A stretch of DNA of 36,415 bases from UBA3496 sp964558115 (GTDB lineage Bacteria; UBA8248): positions 1-36,415 of the forward strand of contig CAZLCI010000017.1 of NCBI GenBank assembly GCA_964558115.1, read 5' to 3'. Below are positions 15,965 through 23,490 of the stretch, piece after piece. Every line of letters starts with the position of its first letter. Position 1 is the first letter of the stretch. A program made the position numbers and the translations under genes. Under the pieces are notes generated by a model. The model had not been told where the DNA came from and did not search any database. It saw only the letters and a program-made list of their open reading frames with translations.

Positions 15965-18100
15965 ATGGGTGTATCTCGTGTAGAAATGGAAATTAATAAT
16001 AGTAAACTCGTTTTCGAAACGGGAGAAATTGCAAAGCAGGCAAACGGTTCAATAATGGCTTACTATGGCGAAACCTCAGTGCTTTCTACAGTTTGTTCGT
16101 CAGATGAGCCACGAGAAGGTTCAGATTTTTTTCCTTTAACTGTTGATTATAGAGAGTTGTCATATGCCGCTGGTGTAATCCCAGGTAATTTTTTCCGTAG
16201 GGAAGCAAGGCCTAGCGAGAGAGAAATTCTTACTTGCAGACTAATAGATAGACCAATGAGGCCACTTTTTCCTGAGAACTTTATGTGTGAAACGATGATA
16301 CAAGTTATGGTTGTCTCATACGACAAGGTTTGTGATTGCGACATTCTTGCAATTAACGCAACTTCCGCATCTTTGCATGTTTCTGACATTCCTTTTGATG
16401 GTCCTATAGGGGCTGTGAGAGTCGGAAGAATTGATGGGCAAATTATCGTGAATCCATCAATAGAGCAACAAGATGAAAGTGACCTAAATTGCGTTTTAGC
16501 AGGTACTTCCGATGCAATTGTTATGGTTGAAGCAGGCAGTTTTGAGCTTTCTGAAGATGATTATATGGAGGCTTTTAAGCAAGGGCACACTGTAATTAAA
16601 GATTTGTGTGAACTTCAAGAAAAATTAAGGACTGAATGTGGAAAACCTAAAAGAGAAATTGAACCTGTAGAACATGATCAGGATCTTATGTCTAAAATAG
16701 AAGAGTTTGCATTGCCTCACTTAAATAAGGCTACAGAGGTACACGACAAGCTAGAACAATATTCCTCAATCGCTGAGGCTAAAAAATCTGCTGTAGAAGG
16801 TTTGTGTGATGATTCTGAAGATTCTCCAGACAAAAGTTTAGTTTCAGAATATTTTGGAAAATTAGAGAAGAAAATTTTCAGAAACATGATTTTAGAGAAA
16901 AGTGTTAGGGCAGATGGTAGAGGTCTCAAAGATATTCGTCCCATCACGATTAGAATGAAGCCATTGGCCAGATCCCATGGAAGTGCCTTATTTACAAGAG
17001 GAGAAACACAGGCGTTAGTGAGTGCGACAATGGGTACTTCTTCAGATGCACAGTTGATTGATTCGTTAGACGGTAAAACCGACAGACTATTTATGCTTCA
17101 TTATAATTTTCCTGGATTTAGTGTTGGCGAAGCTAGGCCAAATAGAGGTCCCGGAAGAAGGGAAATCGGACATGGTGCATTAGCCGCTAGAGCTGTTCAA
17201 GCCGTCCTTCCTGAATTTGATTCTTTTCCTTATGTTTTGAGGGTAGTTTCTGAGATAACAGAGAGTAATGGGAGTTCTTCTATGGCGACTATATGTGGAG
17301 CTAGTTTGTCGCTAATGGATGCGGGTGTTCCAATTTCCTCTCCTGTGGCAGGAATTGCTATGGGCTTAATTAGTGATGAAGATACAGGCGACACTGCAAT
17401 TTTGACAGATATATTAGGATTAGAAGACCATTTAGGAGATATGGATTTCAAAGTAGGCGGTACTCGCGAAGGTATTACGGCTTTGCAGATGGATATTAAA
17501 ATTAAAGGTTTGAAATTAGAACTTGTTAAAGAAGCTCTAGCTCAAGCAAAAGAAGCTAGATTTTCTGTTCTAGATACAATGGATTCTGTGATTAATCAAC
17601 CTAGTGCTGAGATGTCACCATATGCTCCAAAAATTATAACTTTACAGGTTCATTCAGATCAGATAAGAGATATCATCGGACCAGGCGGGAAGGTTATTCG
17701 AGGTATTATTGAAGAGACTGGAGCTCAAGTTGACGTAGATGACGATGGAACTGTTGTGATTTCTTCCTCTGATGAAGCGAGCGCTAATAAGGCAGTGGAA
17801 ATCGTTCAAGAAATTACTCAAGTAGCAGAGCCAGGAAAGATTTATTATGGCACCGTACAGAAAATAATGGATTTTGGTGCATTTGTTCAAATCTTCTCAG
17901 GAACGGATGGTTTGTGTCATATAAGCATGATTGCAAATAAGAGAATTGAAAATGTATCTGACGTTCTGAAAGAAGGGGACAAAGTCTTAGTAAAATGTCT
18001 CCAAGTAGAAGGTAATGGTCGTATTCGCCTCTCTATGAAAGATGTGATTGAAGAAGAAGTTCCTGAAGAGTTGAAGGAATTTTATTCACCTGTTGTTTAG
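15965..18100 (+). CDS. pnp: Polyribonucleotide nucleotidyltransferase (PNPase)
   Basis: 711 residues, normal for PNPase. Two RNase PH domains are seen; the second holds the catalytic part, with FTRGETQALVS, YNFPGFSVGE and GTREGITALQMDIK. An all-alpha linker separates them. A KH domain follows with DIIGPGGKVIRGI (near 575), then an S1 domain with YGTVQKIMDFGAFVQ (near 625). The enzyme degrades RNA 3' to 5' with phosphate and takes part in mRNA and sRNA turnover. rpsO-pnp is a conserved pair; the two genes are 30 bases apart. Confidence 0.96.
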   Translation: MGVSRVEMEINNSKLVFETGEIAKQANGSIMAYYGETSVLSTVCSSDEPREGSDFFPLTVDYRELSYAAGVIPGNFFRREARPSEREILTCRLIDRPMRPLFPENFMCETMIQVMVVSYDKVCDCDILAINATSASLHVSDIPFDGPIGAVRVGRIDGQIIVNPSIEQQDESDLNCVLAGTSDAIVMVEAGSFELSEDDYMEAFKQGHTVIKDLCELQEKLRTECGKPKREIEPVEHDQDLMSKIEEFALPHLNKATEVHDKLEQYSSIAEAKKSAVEGLCDDSEDSPDKSLVSEYFGKLEKKIFRNMILEKSVRADGRGLKDIRPITIRMKPLARSHGSALFTRGETQALVSATMGTSSDAQLIDSLDGKTDRLFMLHYNFPGFSVGEARPNRGPGRREIGHGALAARAVQAVLPEFDSFPYVLRVVSEITESNGSSSMATICGASLSLMDAGVPISSPVAGIAMGLISDEDTGDTAILTDILGLEDHLGDMDFKVGGTREGITALQMDIKIKGLKLELVKEALAQAKEARFSVLDTMDSVINQPSAEMSPYAPKIITLQVHSDQIRDIIGPGGKVIRGIIEETGAQVDVDDDGTVVISSSDEASANKAVEIVQEITQVAEPGKIYYGTVQKIMDFGAFVQIFSGTDGLCHISMIANKRIENVSDVLKEGDKVLVKCLQVEGNGRIRLSMKDVIEEEVPEELKEFYSPVV

Positions 18101-18142
18101 TTTTGTTGAAGTGTTTTTCTTAAACAATTTGTGGAGGTTCAG

Positions 18143-18241
18143 ATGGATACTTTTGTTTTAGTAATAGGTGTATTGGTAGCTGTTGCTTTAATCTTTGTTT
18201 TCTTTGTGAATGATCCTTTTAATATCTTTCCAAAGAAATAG
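18143..18241 (+). CDS. Small single-pass membrane peptide downstream of pnp
   Basis: A 32-residue reading frame with a good ribosome site (GTGGAGG, 18131-18137) at correct spacing. The product is almost entirely hydrophobic from residue 4 to 22 (Val/Leu/Ile/Phe/Ala), followed by a short polar end NDPFNIFPKK. This is a typical single transmembrane helix with a Lys-Lys tail. It lies 42 bases after pnp on the same strand and ends 20 bases before a convergent gene. I do not recognise a family. Small size makes chance possible, but the combined ribosome site and membrane pattern is persuasive. Confidence 0.55.
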   Translation: MDTFVLVIGVLVAVALIFVFFVNDPFNIFPKK

Positions 18242-18261
18242 TAGTTTTTCAAAGTCTAAAT

Positions 18262-19608
18262 TTAAGCTCTTTGAACTGGCTTACCCCATCCATTAGGTGC
18301 TGAGACCACGCCATCTTTCATAACGGTTTGTCCGCGAACGATAGTTCTTAAAACTGATCCTTTAATTTCAAGGTTGTTGAATGGAGACCATTTGCATTTT
18401 GAAACTATTTCCTCATCCTTGATAGTTTCTTTCGCATCTAGGTCAACAACAATCAGATCTGCGTCAGAGCCTACTTGAATTGTGCCTTTCTTTGGAAAAA
18501 GATTGAAAATTCTTGAAGGATTTTCGCAACATATCTTCACAAGCTGATTTAAGTTTAAACATCCATCATTTACAGCGTTTAGCATGAGTCTAACAGTGGT
18601 GTCTATACCAGGTATTCCAAAAGGAGCATCATGTATATTAGAAAGACCCGCATCTTTAGATTCTTTAGGGAAAGGGCAATGATCTGTTCCTATAGTATCT
18701 ACCATTTCTTTGCCTAGCATTAAACGCATTTCGTCTTTAGTTTCCGGAGATCGTATTGCAGGAGTGAATTTGACGTATGGTCCTAGATTCTCAAGATGGG
18801 TGTGGTCTAAATAGAAATATTGAGGACAACTTTCTGCAAAAATATTTACACCTCGAAGTCTGGCAGATTGGATCTCTCTCAGGAGTCTTGGTTGACTTAC
18901 ATGAGCAACTAATACTCTGCATCCGGTAAGTTCTGCAAGATTGATTGCGTCCATAGTAGCGACAAATTCGCTCTCAGGATTTCTCCATTCACTAATACAC
19001 ATCCTGTCTGTTCGATTATCCCGATCAATTATTTTTTTTGATTCTTTTAGTATTGAATCACTTTCGCAATGAAGCATAACAGTTGCTCCAAACTTTACTG
19101 CTTCAAGCATGATGTTTCTAAGTTTTCCTTCTGAAATATCGGGTACGCCGTGTAATTCACACATAAACCCCTTGAAACCAAGAGCGCCAGAATCCCACAT
19201 TGGTTTCAAATCGGCTAAATTATCTAAATCTAAACCCCCAAGTTGTCCAAAATCTACTACTGATTTTCCTGTAATATATTCGGTTTTCTCTTCTAGAATA
19301 GTGCTTGTATATACGAGTGGGTCGCTCCTGTGATGATCTATTACCGTTGTAATTCCTCCTCTTGCCGCTGCTTTTGTTCCTTGCTCCCAGTCCTCTCTGT
19401 CAGTAAAGCCTGGGTCCATCATATGGACATGCTCATCTACCATACCTGGTAAAACGTAATTGTTTGCAGCGTCTACTTCTTCTTTGGCAGAGATATCTTT
19501 ATTTTCTGTTATTGCAATAATTTTTTCGTCTTTTATGTATATATTTCCATTGTAAGTATTGGAAGATGTTACGATTTGGCAATTAGAAACGACTAGGTCA
19601 GCATCCAT
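18262..19608 (-). CDS. Cyclic amidohydrolase (allantoinase/dihydropyrimidinase/dihydroorotase family)
   Basis: 448 residues of the amidohydrolase superfamily with a complete predicted binuclear metal site. The ligands are His60 and His62 in DEHVH, carboxylated Lys146 in GALGFKGFM, His180 in MLHCES, His236 in VAHVSQ and Asp309 in GTDHCPF. C-terminal KWSPF and TIVRGQTV segments are typical of the small beta domain. Such enzymes open cyclic amides such as hydantoin, dihydropyrimidine or allantoin. GMVDEHVHMMDPG and GGITTVID resemble allantoinases, while GTDHCPF is typical of hydantoinases, so the substrate is open. AAGGA precedes the start. No purine- or pyrimidine-catabolic partner is adjacent. 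Confidence 0.85.
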   Translation of the reverse strand: MDADLVVSNCQIVTSSNTYNGNIYIKDEKIIAITENKDISAKEEVDAANNYVLPGMVDEHVHMMDPGFTDREDWEQGTKAAARGGITTVIDHHRSDPLVYTSTILEEKTEYITGKSVVDFGQLGGLDLDNLADLKPMWDSGALGFKGFMCELHGVPDISEGKLRNIMLEAVKFGATVMLHCESDSILKESKKIIDRDNRTDRMCISEWRNPESEFVATMDAINLAELTGCRVLVAHVSQPRLLREIQSARLRGVNIFAESCPQYFYLDHTHLENLGPYVKFTPAIRSPETKDEMRLMLGKEMVDTIGTDHCPFPKESKDAGLSNIHDAPFGIPGIDTTVRLMLNAVNDGCLNLNQLVKICCENPSRIFNLFPKKGTIQVGSDADLIVVDLDAKETIKDEEIVSKCKWSPFNNLEIKGSVLRTIVRGQTVMKDGVVSAPNGWGKPVQRA

Positions 19609-19622
19609 TTTGATTCCTTATA

Positions 19623-19646
19623 GAAATATTAAGTTCTAAATATTTC
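19623..19646. repeat. Perfect 8-bp inverted repeat ahead of the amidohydrolase gene
   Basis: GAAATATT (19623-19630) and AATATTTC (19639-19646) are perfect inverted copies around an 8-base gap, just upstream of the amidohydrolase start at 19608. It could be an operator. The composition is AT-rich, so chance is quite possible. Confidence 0.25.
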
Positions 19647-19714
19647 ACTAGCATAAACGATTAATTTTAAAAAACAAATTACTTTGAGATTTAAGGAATA
19701 AATAGAAAGTGGTA

Positions 19715-20434
19715 TTAAATTAAGTCAAATTTTTCGATAGTAGATTTTATATCTGATTCTAAATCACATTCAATTTTTTTATATTTTTTCATTATATCTT
19801 TTATATCCGATAGAAAATCTATATCAATCTTTTCTTTCATTAAACTGTATGAAATATTTTTTATTTTTAAGTTAATTATTAATTTTTTCAAAGTGCTTTC
19901 TGAATTCCAATCTATCCCATCGAAAATAAATGTATTGAATGTATTCATTCCTATTAAGTAAAATCCACCGTCTTTTGATGGGCCAATTACTATTTTATTT
20001 CTTTTTTCTTTTGTATTTTTAATAAGTAGTGAATCGAAGGAATCTAGAATAGTCTGCTCGTTGATTTCAGGAATGTCGGTTCCTATTAGAATCGTATTAT
20101 ATCCTTGTGCTAATCTTTTCCCTGAAGAGGAAATCATCTTGTCGCCTAGATTTATGCCATTTTGTTTTGTGTGCAAAAAAGGGCCTGGAAGCCAAACGGA
20201 TAAAGGTAAACGATAAAGTTCTTCAGAATCAACAGCCCATGCAGCTATTAAACTTACAGATCTTCTTTTTTCATATATTTTTCTTGCAAGAATGCTAATG
20301 TTTTTGAGGAGCGATTTGTGTAATTCTAAAGCTTTGGTTGCTCCAATTTCTTTACTTAGGCGTGTTTTTGCTCTTCCAGGCAAAGCAGGTTTTGTGAATA
20401 CTATAAGACTCTCTTTTCTTTGTGAAAGAGACAT
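19715..20434 (-). CDS. DUF2064 / TIGR04282 family protein (glycosyltransferase-A-like)
   Basis: 239 residues. The N-terminal signature VFTKPALPGRAKTRLSKEIG matches the DUF2064 family. The nucleotide-diphosphosugar-transferase-like core is seen in LIGTDIPEI and GPSKDGGFYLIGM. The family has a GT-A-like fold and is predicted to handle nucleotide-sugars or a related substrate; I know of no assigned reaction. It follows the minus-strand zinc dehydrogenase after 15 bases, suggesting co-transcription, and lies 106 bases before the amidohydrolase. The C-terminal third is notably AT-rich and Lys/Ile-rich. Confidence 0.75.
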   Translation of the reverse strand: MSLSQRKESLIVFTKPALPGRAKTRLSKEIGATKALELHKSLLKNISILARKIYEKRRSVSLIAAWAVDSEELYRLPLSVWLPGPFLHTKQNGINLGDKMISSSGKRLAQGYNTILIGTDIPEINEQTILDSFDSLLIKNTKEKRNKIVIGPSKDGGFYLIGMNTFNTFIFDGIDWNSESTLKKLIINLKIKNISYSLMKEKIDIDFLSDIKDIMKKYKKIECDLESDIKSTIEKFDLI

Positions 20435-20449
20435 GAAGTTGCTTTCTTT

Positions 20450-21517
20450 TTAGTCGAAAAGGATTGCTGCTCTTCCTATGACTTCGTTTTTTAATAAAGC
20501 TTGAAACGCTATCTCTAATTCTTCTAATTTAAACGTTTCGGTTACAATTGGCTTAATTTTTTTCTGTCTCAGTAATTCTAAAGATTGTCTAAGTTCATCC
20601 ATAGAGCAATATCGAGAACCGTGAATCTCTTGTGCATTATTTAATACTTTTAGAGGGTCGACAGTAAAGTTTGGAAGTGTTCCTTCGAACGCGCTTGGAG
20701 GTCTGTATCCGACTATGATTAATTTTCCTGCACGACCTAGAGAATCCATTCCTATCTCTAAGGTCTCTTTGGTCGCAACATAATCTATGTAGACATCTAC
20801 GCCTTTTCCGTCGGTAAGTGCAAAGAGTTCTTCTGTGACGTCATTCTCAATTGGATTTACTGTAGCAAATGCTCCAAGATCTGAGACCGTATCTAGTTTC
20901 TTGTTTGACACATCTATTCCAATGACATGTCCTCCACATAGTTGCGCCATTTGTACAGCGTGTATAGCTACACCGCCACCAGCACCGCAGATAGCGACTG
21001 TATTGCCTGGTTTTATTTGTGCCTCGGTTATACAATTATGATAAGGAGTGCATATCGCATCGGCGGCAAGGCATGCATCTAATGGTGTAACTCCTAATGG
21101 AACTTTGCATAAATTTACTGCTGGCACAACTGTATATTCTGCGTATCCGCCATCCATGACTAGTCCAAAAAAACCTTTAAAATTTTCGCAGAGACTTTCT
21201 CTTCCGCTTCGGCAGTAATTGCAATTCTTGCATGTTAAATAAAAATGACAAGTTGCTATATCTCCGGTATTGATAAGTTCTGAAGGAACCTCTGAGCCCA
21301 GTTCTATAACTTCTCCAGCAATTTCGTGTCCCATTATTCTTGGGTACTTATCAATAAGTCCTTGAGTTTTTCTCATTATTGCAAGTGTAAGTCCTACGCC
21401 TGTAGCTTTAAGTTTTAAAAGAACTTCGTTTGGTCCTGGCTTTGGTATGGGAATATTTTCTAATTGAAATCCACCGCCTAGTTCATGGATTCGCATGGCT
21501 TTCATTTCGCTTGACAT
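20450..21517 (-). CDS. Zinc-binding MDR dehydrogenase with altered catalytic zinc site
   Basis: 355 residues of the medium-chain dehydrogenase family. The structural zinc loop is intact, with four cysteines at 96, 99, 102 and 110. The GHE motif is present (His64-Glu65). A Rossmann segment AICGAGGGVAIHAVQMA is seen. The catalytic-zinc Cys normally in the G-V/I-C-G/H-T-D motif is replaced: the sequence reads TGVGLTLAI, with Gly42 at the Cys position and no following Asp. It may bind the metal differently or act as a zinc-free reductase. A strong AAGGAGGG lies at 21523-21530 before the start. It heads a minus-strand pair with the DUF2064 gene. Confidence 0.85.
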   Translation of the reverse strand: MSSEMKAMRIHELGGGFQLENIPIPKPGPNEVLLKLKATGVGLTLAIMRKTQGLIDKYPRIMGHEIAGEVIELGSEVPSELINTGDIATCHFYLTCKNCNYCRSGRESLCENFKGFFGLVMDGGYAEYTVVPAVNLCKVPLGVTPLDACLAADAICTPYHNCITEAQIKPGNTVAICGAGGGVAIHAVQMAQLCGGHVIGIDVSNKKLDTVSDLGAFATVNPIENDVTEELFALTDGKGVDVYIDYVATKETLEIGMDSLGRAGKLIIVGYRPPSAFEGTLPNFTVDPLKVLNNAQEIHGSRYCSMDELRQSLELLRQKKIKPIVTETFKLEELEIAFQALLKNEVIGRAAILFD

Positions 21518-21601
21518 ACGGTCCCTCCTTAAATTTACATTTTTTTTTAACGATATTAGATGTTAGCATATATATTGTTCGATTTGATTATAGGAGAAGA
21601 A

Positions 21602-21991
21602 ATGTTTTTTAAGATTGTATTGTTATTTGTTTTAGTGCCAATTGTAGAAATTGTCCTCCTTTTTGATATTGGAAGTGCAATTGGCTTAAATGCGACTTTG
21701 ATCATAATTTTGTTGACGGGATTTTTAGGTGCTTGGATATCCAGAATGCAGGGAATGATAGTTTTGAGACAAATTCAGACAGAAATTTCTCAAGGGGCAA
21801 TGCCGGCTGCTGAATTGATAGGGGGTGCTATCGTCTTTGCTGGTGGCATTTTATTGCTGACTCCTGGTATTGCAACGGATGTTGTAGGGTTTGCGTTTAT
21901 GGTTCCCTTTTTGAGACATAAACTTCAAGATTGGATTTTGAGAAGATTTCAGGATGCTGTGGAAAGAGGAACTTTTAAAATAATTTCTTAG
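21602..21991 (+). CDS. fxsA: FxsA family membrane protein
   Basis: 129 residues from ATG 21602, which has AGGAG at 21592-21596; an upstream in-frame ATG (21560) lacks a ribosome site. It matches the FxsA pattern: FVLVPIVEIVLLFDIGSAIG, then LTGFLGAWISRMQG, then GALLLTPG-type GGILLLTPGIATDVVGF. Several hydrophobic segments predict an inner-membrane protein. E. coli FxsA is named for suppressing F-exclusion of phage T7; the normal cellular role is unknown. It is divergent from the zinc dehydrogenase and convergent with hisS. Confidence 0.87.
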   Translation: MFFKIVLLFVLVPIVEIVLLFDIGSAIGLNATLIIILLTGFLGAWISRMQGMIVLRQIQTEISQGAMPAAELIGGAIVFAGGILLLTPGIATDVVGFAFMVPFLRHKLQDWILRRFQDAVERGTFKIIS

Positions 21992-21999
21992 CATTGCAA

Positions 22000-22028
22000 A
22001 AAGAGTAGCTTGATTCTTTAGTATTTTT
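22000..22028. terminator. Weak bidirectional terminator candidate between fxsA and hisS
   Basis: AAAGAGT (22000-22006) pairs with ATTCTTT (22013-22019), with one G-U, around a six-base loop. TATTTTT follows on the plus side, and the minus side has a run of T. It lies between convergent genes, where a shared terminator is expected. The stem is short and AT-rich. Confidence 0.3.
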
Positions 22029-22037
22029 GAAAAGTCG

Positions 22038-23312
22038 TTATTGTATTTTTTCGCTGATAATTCTTTCTATCCCAGCAAGTGTTATTTCTTCTTGGCTACT
22101 ATCATTCATATTTCTAAGGATAGCGGAATTGTTTGAGAGTTCGTCTTCTCCGATAATGAGTGCAAACTTTGCATTGGATCTATTTGCTTTTTTCATTTGA
22201 TTTTTCATACTTCCACCGTCAAATGATAGTTCTGTACGGATACCATTTTCTCTAAGTTGATTTGATATTTTAAAAGAAAGAGACATTGGTTCTGTTCCTA
22301 GAGATATAATGAAAACCTCGGGGTTTTTGGTATGCGAGGATTCTTCTATTGTTGATTCAGAAACAAGTTGCATCAATCTTTCAATTCCTATGGCAAAACC
22401 AATCGCAGGAGTTTCCGGACCACCAAGTTCTTCTACAAGTTTGTCATAGCGACCACCACCGCAAACAGCATTCTGTGCGCCCAAATTATCACTGGTTATT
22501 TCAAAAACAGTGAGACAGTAATAATCCAGTCCTCTTACTAATCTTTGGTTGTAGGTAAATGGTATATTGCTGGAATCTAAATAACTTTTGACAGAGTCCA
22601 TATGTTCTAGTGAATCAGTATCTAAAAAATTTTCATTTGTTGGTGCCAATTCAATAAGTTCTTGGTGTTGTGGGTTTTTACTATCAAGAAATCTAAAAGG
22701 ATTTTTTTTAATTCTGTCTTTTATGTCAGTGTCTAAAGAACTTCCTTTTTCGAGAAGGAATTTTTTTAATTCTACAGAGTAATTTTCCCTAGACTTCAGA
22801 TCTCCTAAGTTGTTTATTTGGAGATGTAGATCCTTGAGTCCTACAGATTTAAGAAAGTTCATCAGTAAGATTATCATTTCGGCGTCAATAGCCGGATCTT
22901 TTGAGCCAATTGCTTCAGCATCAATTTGATGGAACTGTCTCAATCTTCCAGATTGTGGTCTCTCATACCTGAACATTGGACCAATGAAAAATAATTTATT
23001 TAATTTTTGTTTATTGTATAGGGCATGTTGAACATAGGCTCTACAAATAGAAGCAGTTGCTTCAGGCCTAAGTGTAATTGAATCTCCTCCTTTGTCTTCA
23101 AAAGTGTACATTTCTTTAGATACGATGTCTGTTTCTGTTCCAATACCTCTTTGAAATAAGCTTGTTTGTTCAAATAAAGGAATATTTATCTCTTCATAAT
23201 TGAACAAAGAAAACATTTTTCTTGCGATATTTTCTATATGACGCCAAGTGAAAAAAGATTCTGGTAGACTGTCGTGAACACCCCTGACTGTTGTAAACTT
23301 TGGCTTTGGCAA
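22038..23312 (-). CDS. hisS: Histidyl-tRNA synthetase
   Basis: 424 residues, normal for bacterial HisRS. Class II motifs are visible: RGVHDSLPE at the N terminus, motif 2 FRYERPQSGRLRQFHQ and the histidine-binding LVRGLDYYCLTVFE. Motif 3 is GFAIGIERL, followed by the C-terminal anticodon-binding domain. The start is TTG 23312: an in-frame TAA lies four codons upstream, no ATG exists between, and GGA precedes at suitable spacing. A nearby ATG is in another frame. It charges tRNA-His. A likely promoter with perfect TATAAT lies about 150 bases upstream. Confidence 0.94.
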   Translation of the reverse strand: MPKPKFTTVRGVHDSLPESFFTWRHIENIARKMFSLFNYEEINIPLFEQTSLFQRGIGTETDIVSKEMYTFEDKGGDSITLRPEATASICRAYVQHALYNKQKLNKLFFIGPMFRYERPQSGRLRQFHQIDAEAIGSKDPAIDAEMIILLMNFLKSVGLKDLHLQINNLGDLKSRENYSVELKKFLLEKGSSLDTDIKDRIKKNPFRFLDSKNPQHQELIELAPTNENFLDTDSLEHMDSVKSYLDSSNIPFTYNQRLVRGLDYYCLTVFEITSDNLGAQNAVCGGGRYDKLVEELGGPETPAIGFAIGIERLMQLVSESTIEESSHTKNPEVFIISLGTEPMSLSFKISNQLRENGIRTELSFDGGSMKNQMKKANRSNAKFALIIGEDELSNNSAILRNMNDSSQEEITLAGIERIISEKIQ

Positions 23313-23465
23313 ATCATTTCCTTATCTAAAGTATTAATACTTACCTTACTTCTAATTCTTAAAATTTCAAAGTCTCGATTGTAGTTTACCAAAACATTGG
23401 GATATTCTGCTTTTCTTGTTTTGATATTTTTTGAAATTGCCGATATAAGAACCAATAACGTTTTA

Positions 23466-23474
23466 ATTATAGCA
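23466..23474 (-). promoter_or_regulatory. Extended -10 promoter element for hisS
   Basis: The minus strand reads TGC followed by a perfect TATAAT (23466-23471), an extended -10 element. A TTTACA lies 14 bases upstream and a perfect TTGACA lies 20 bases upstream; neither spacing is ideal, so the extended -10 may carry the promoter. The TTGACA falls inside the start of the divergent ThDP-enzyme gene. Confidence 0.42.
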
Positions 23475-23490
23475 GTAAATTGAGGTGTAA

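Noticed and set aside
18246..18274. TTCAAAG/CTTTGAA inverted repeat near the end of the amidohydrolase gene as a terminator
   Set aside because: No T run follows on either strand and the loop is long.
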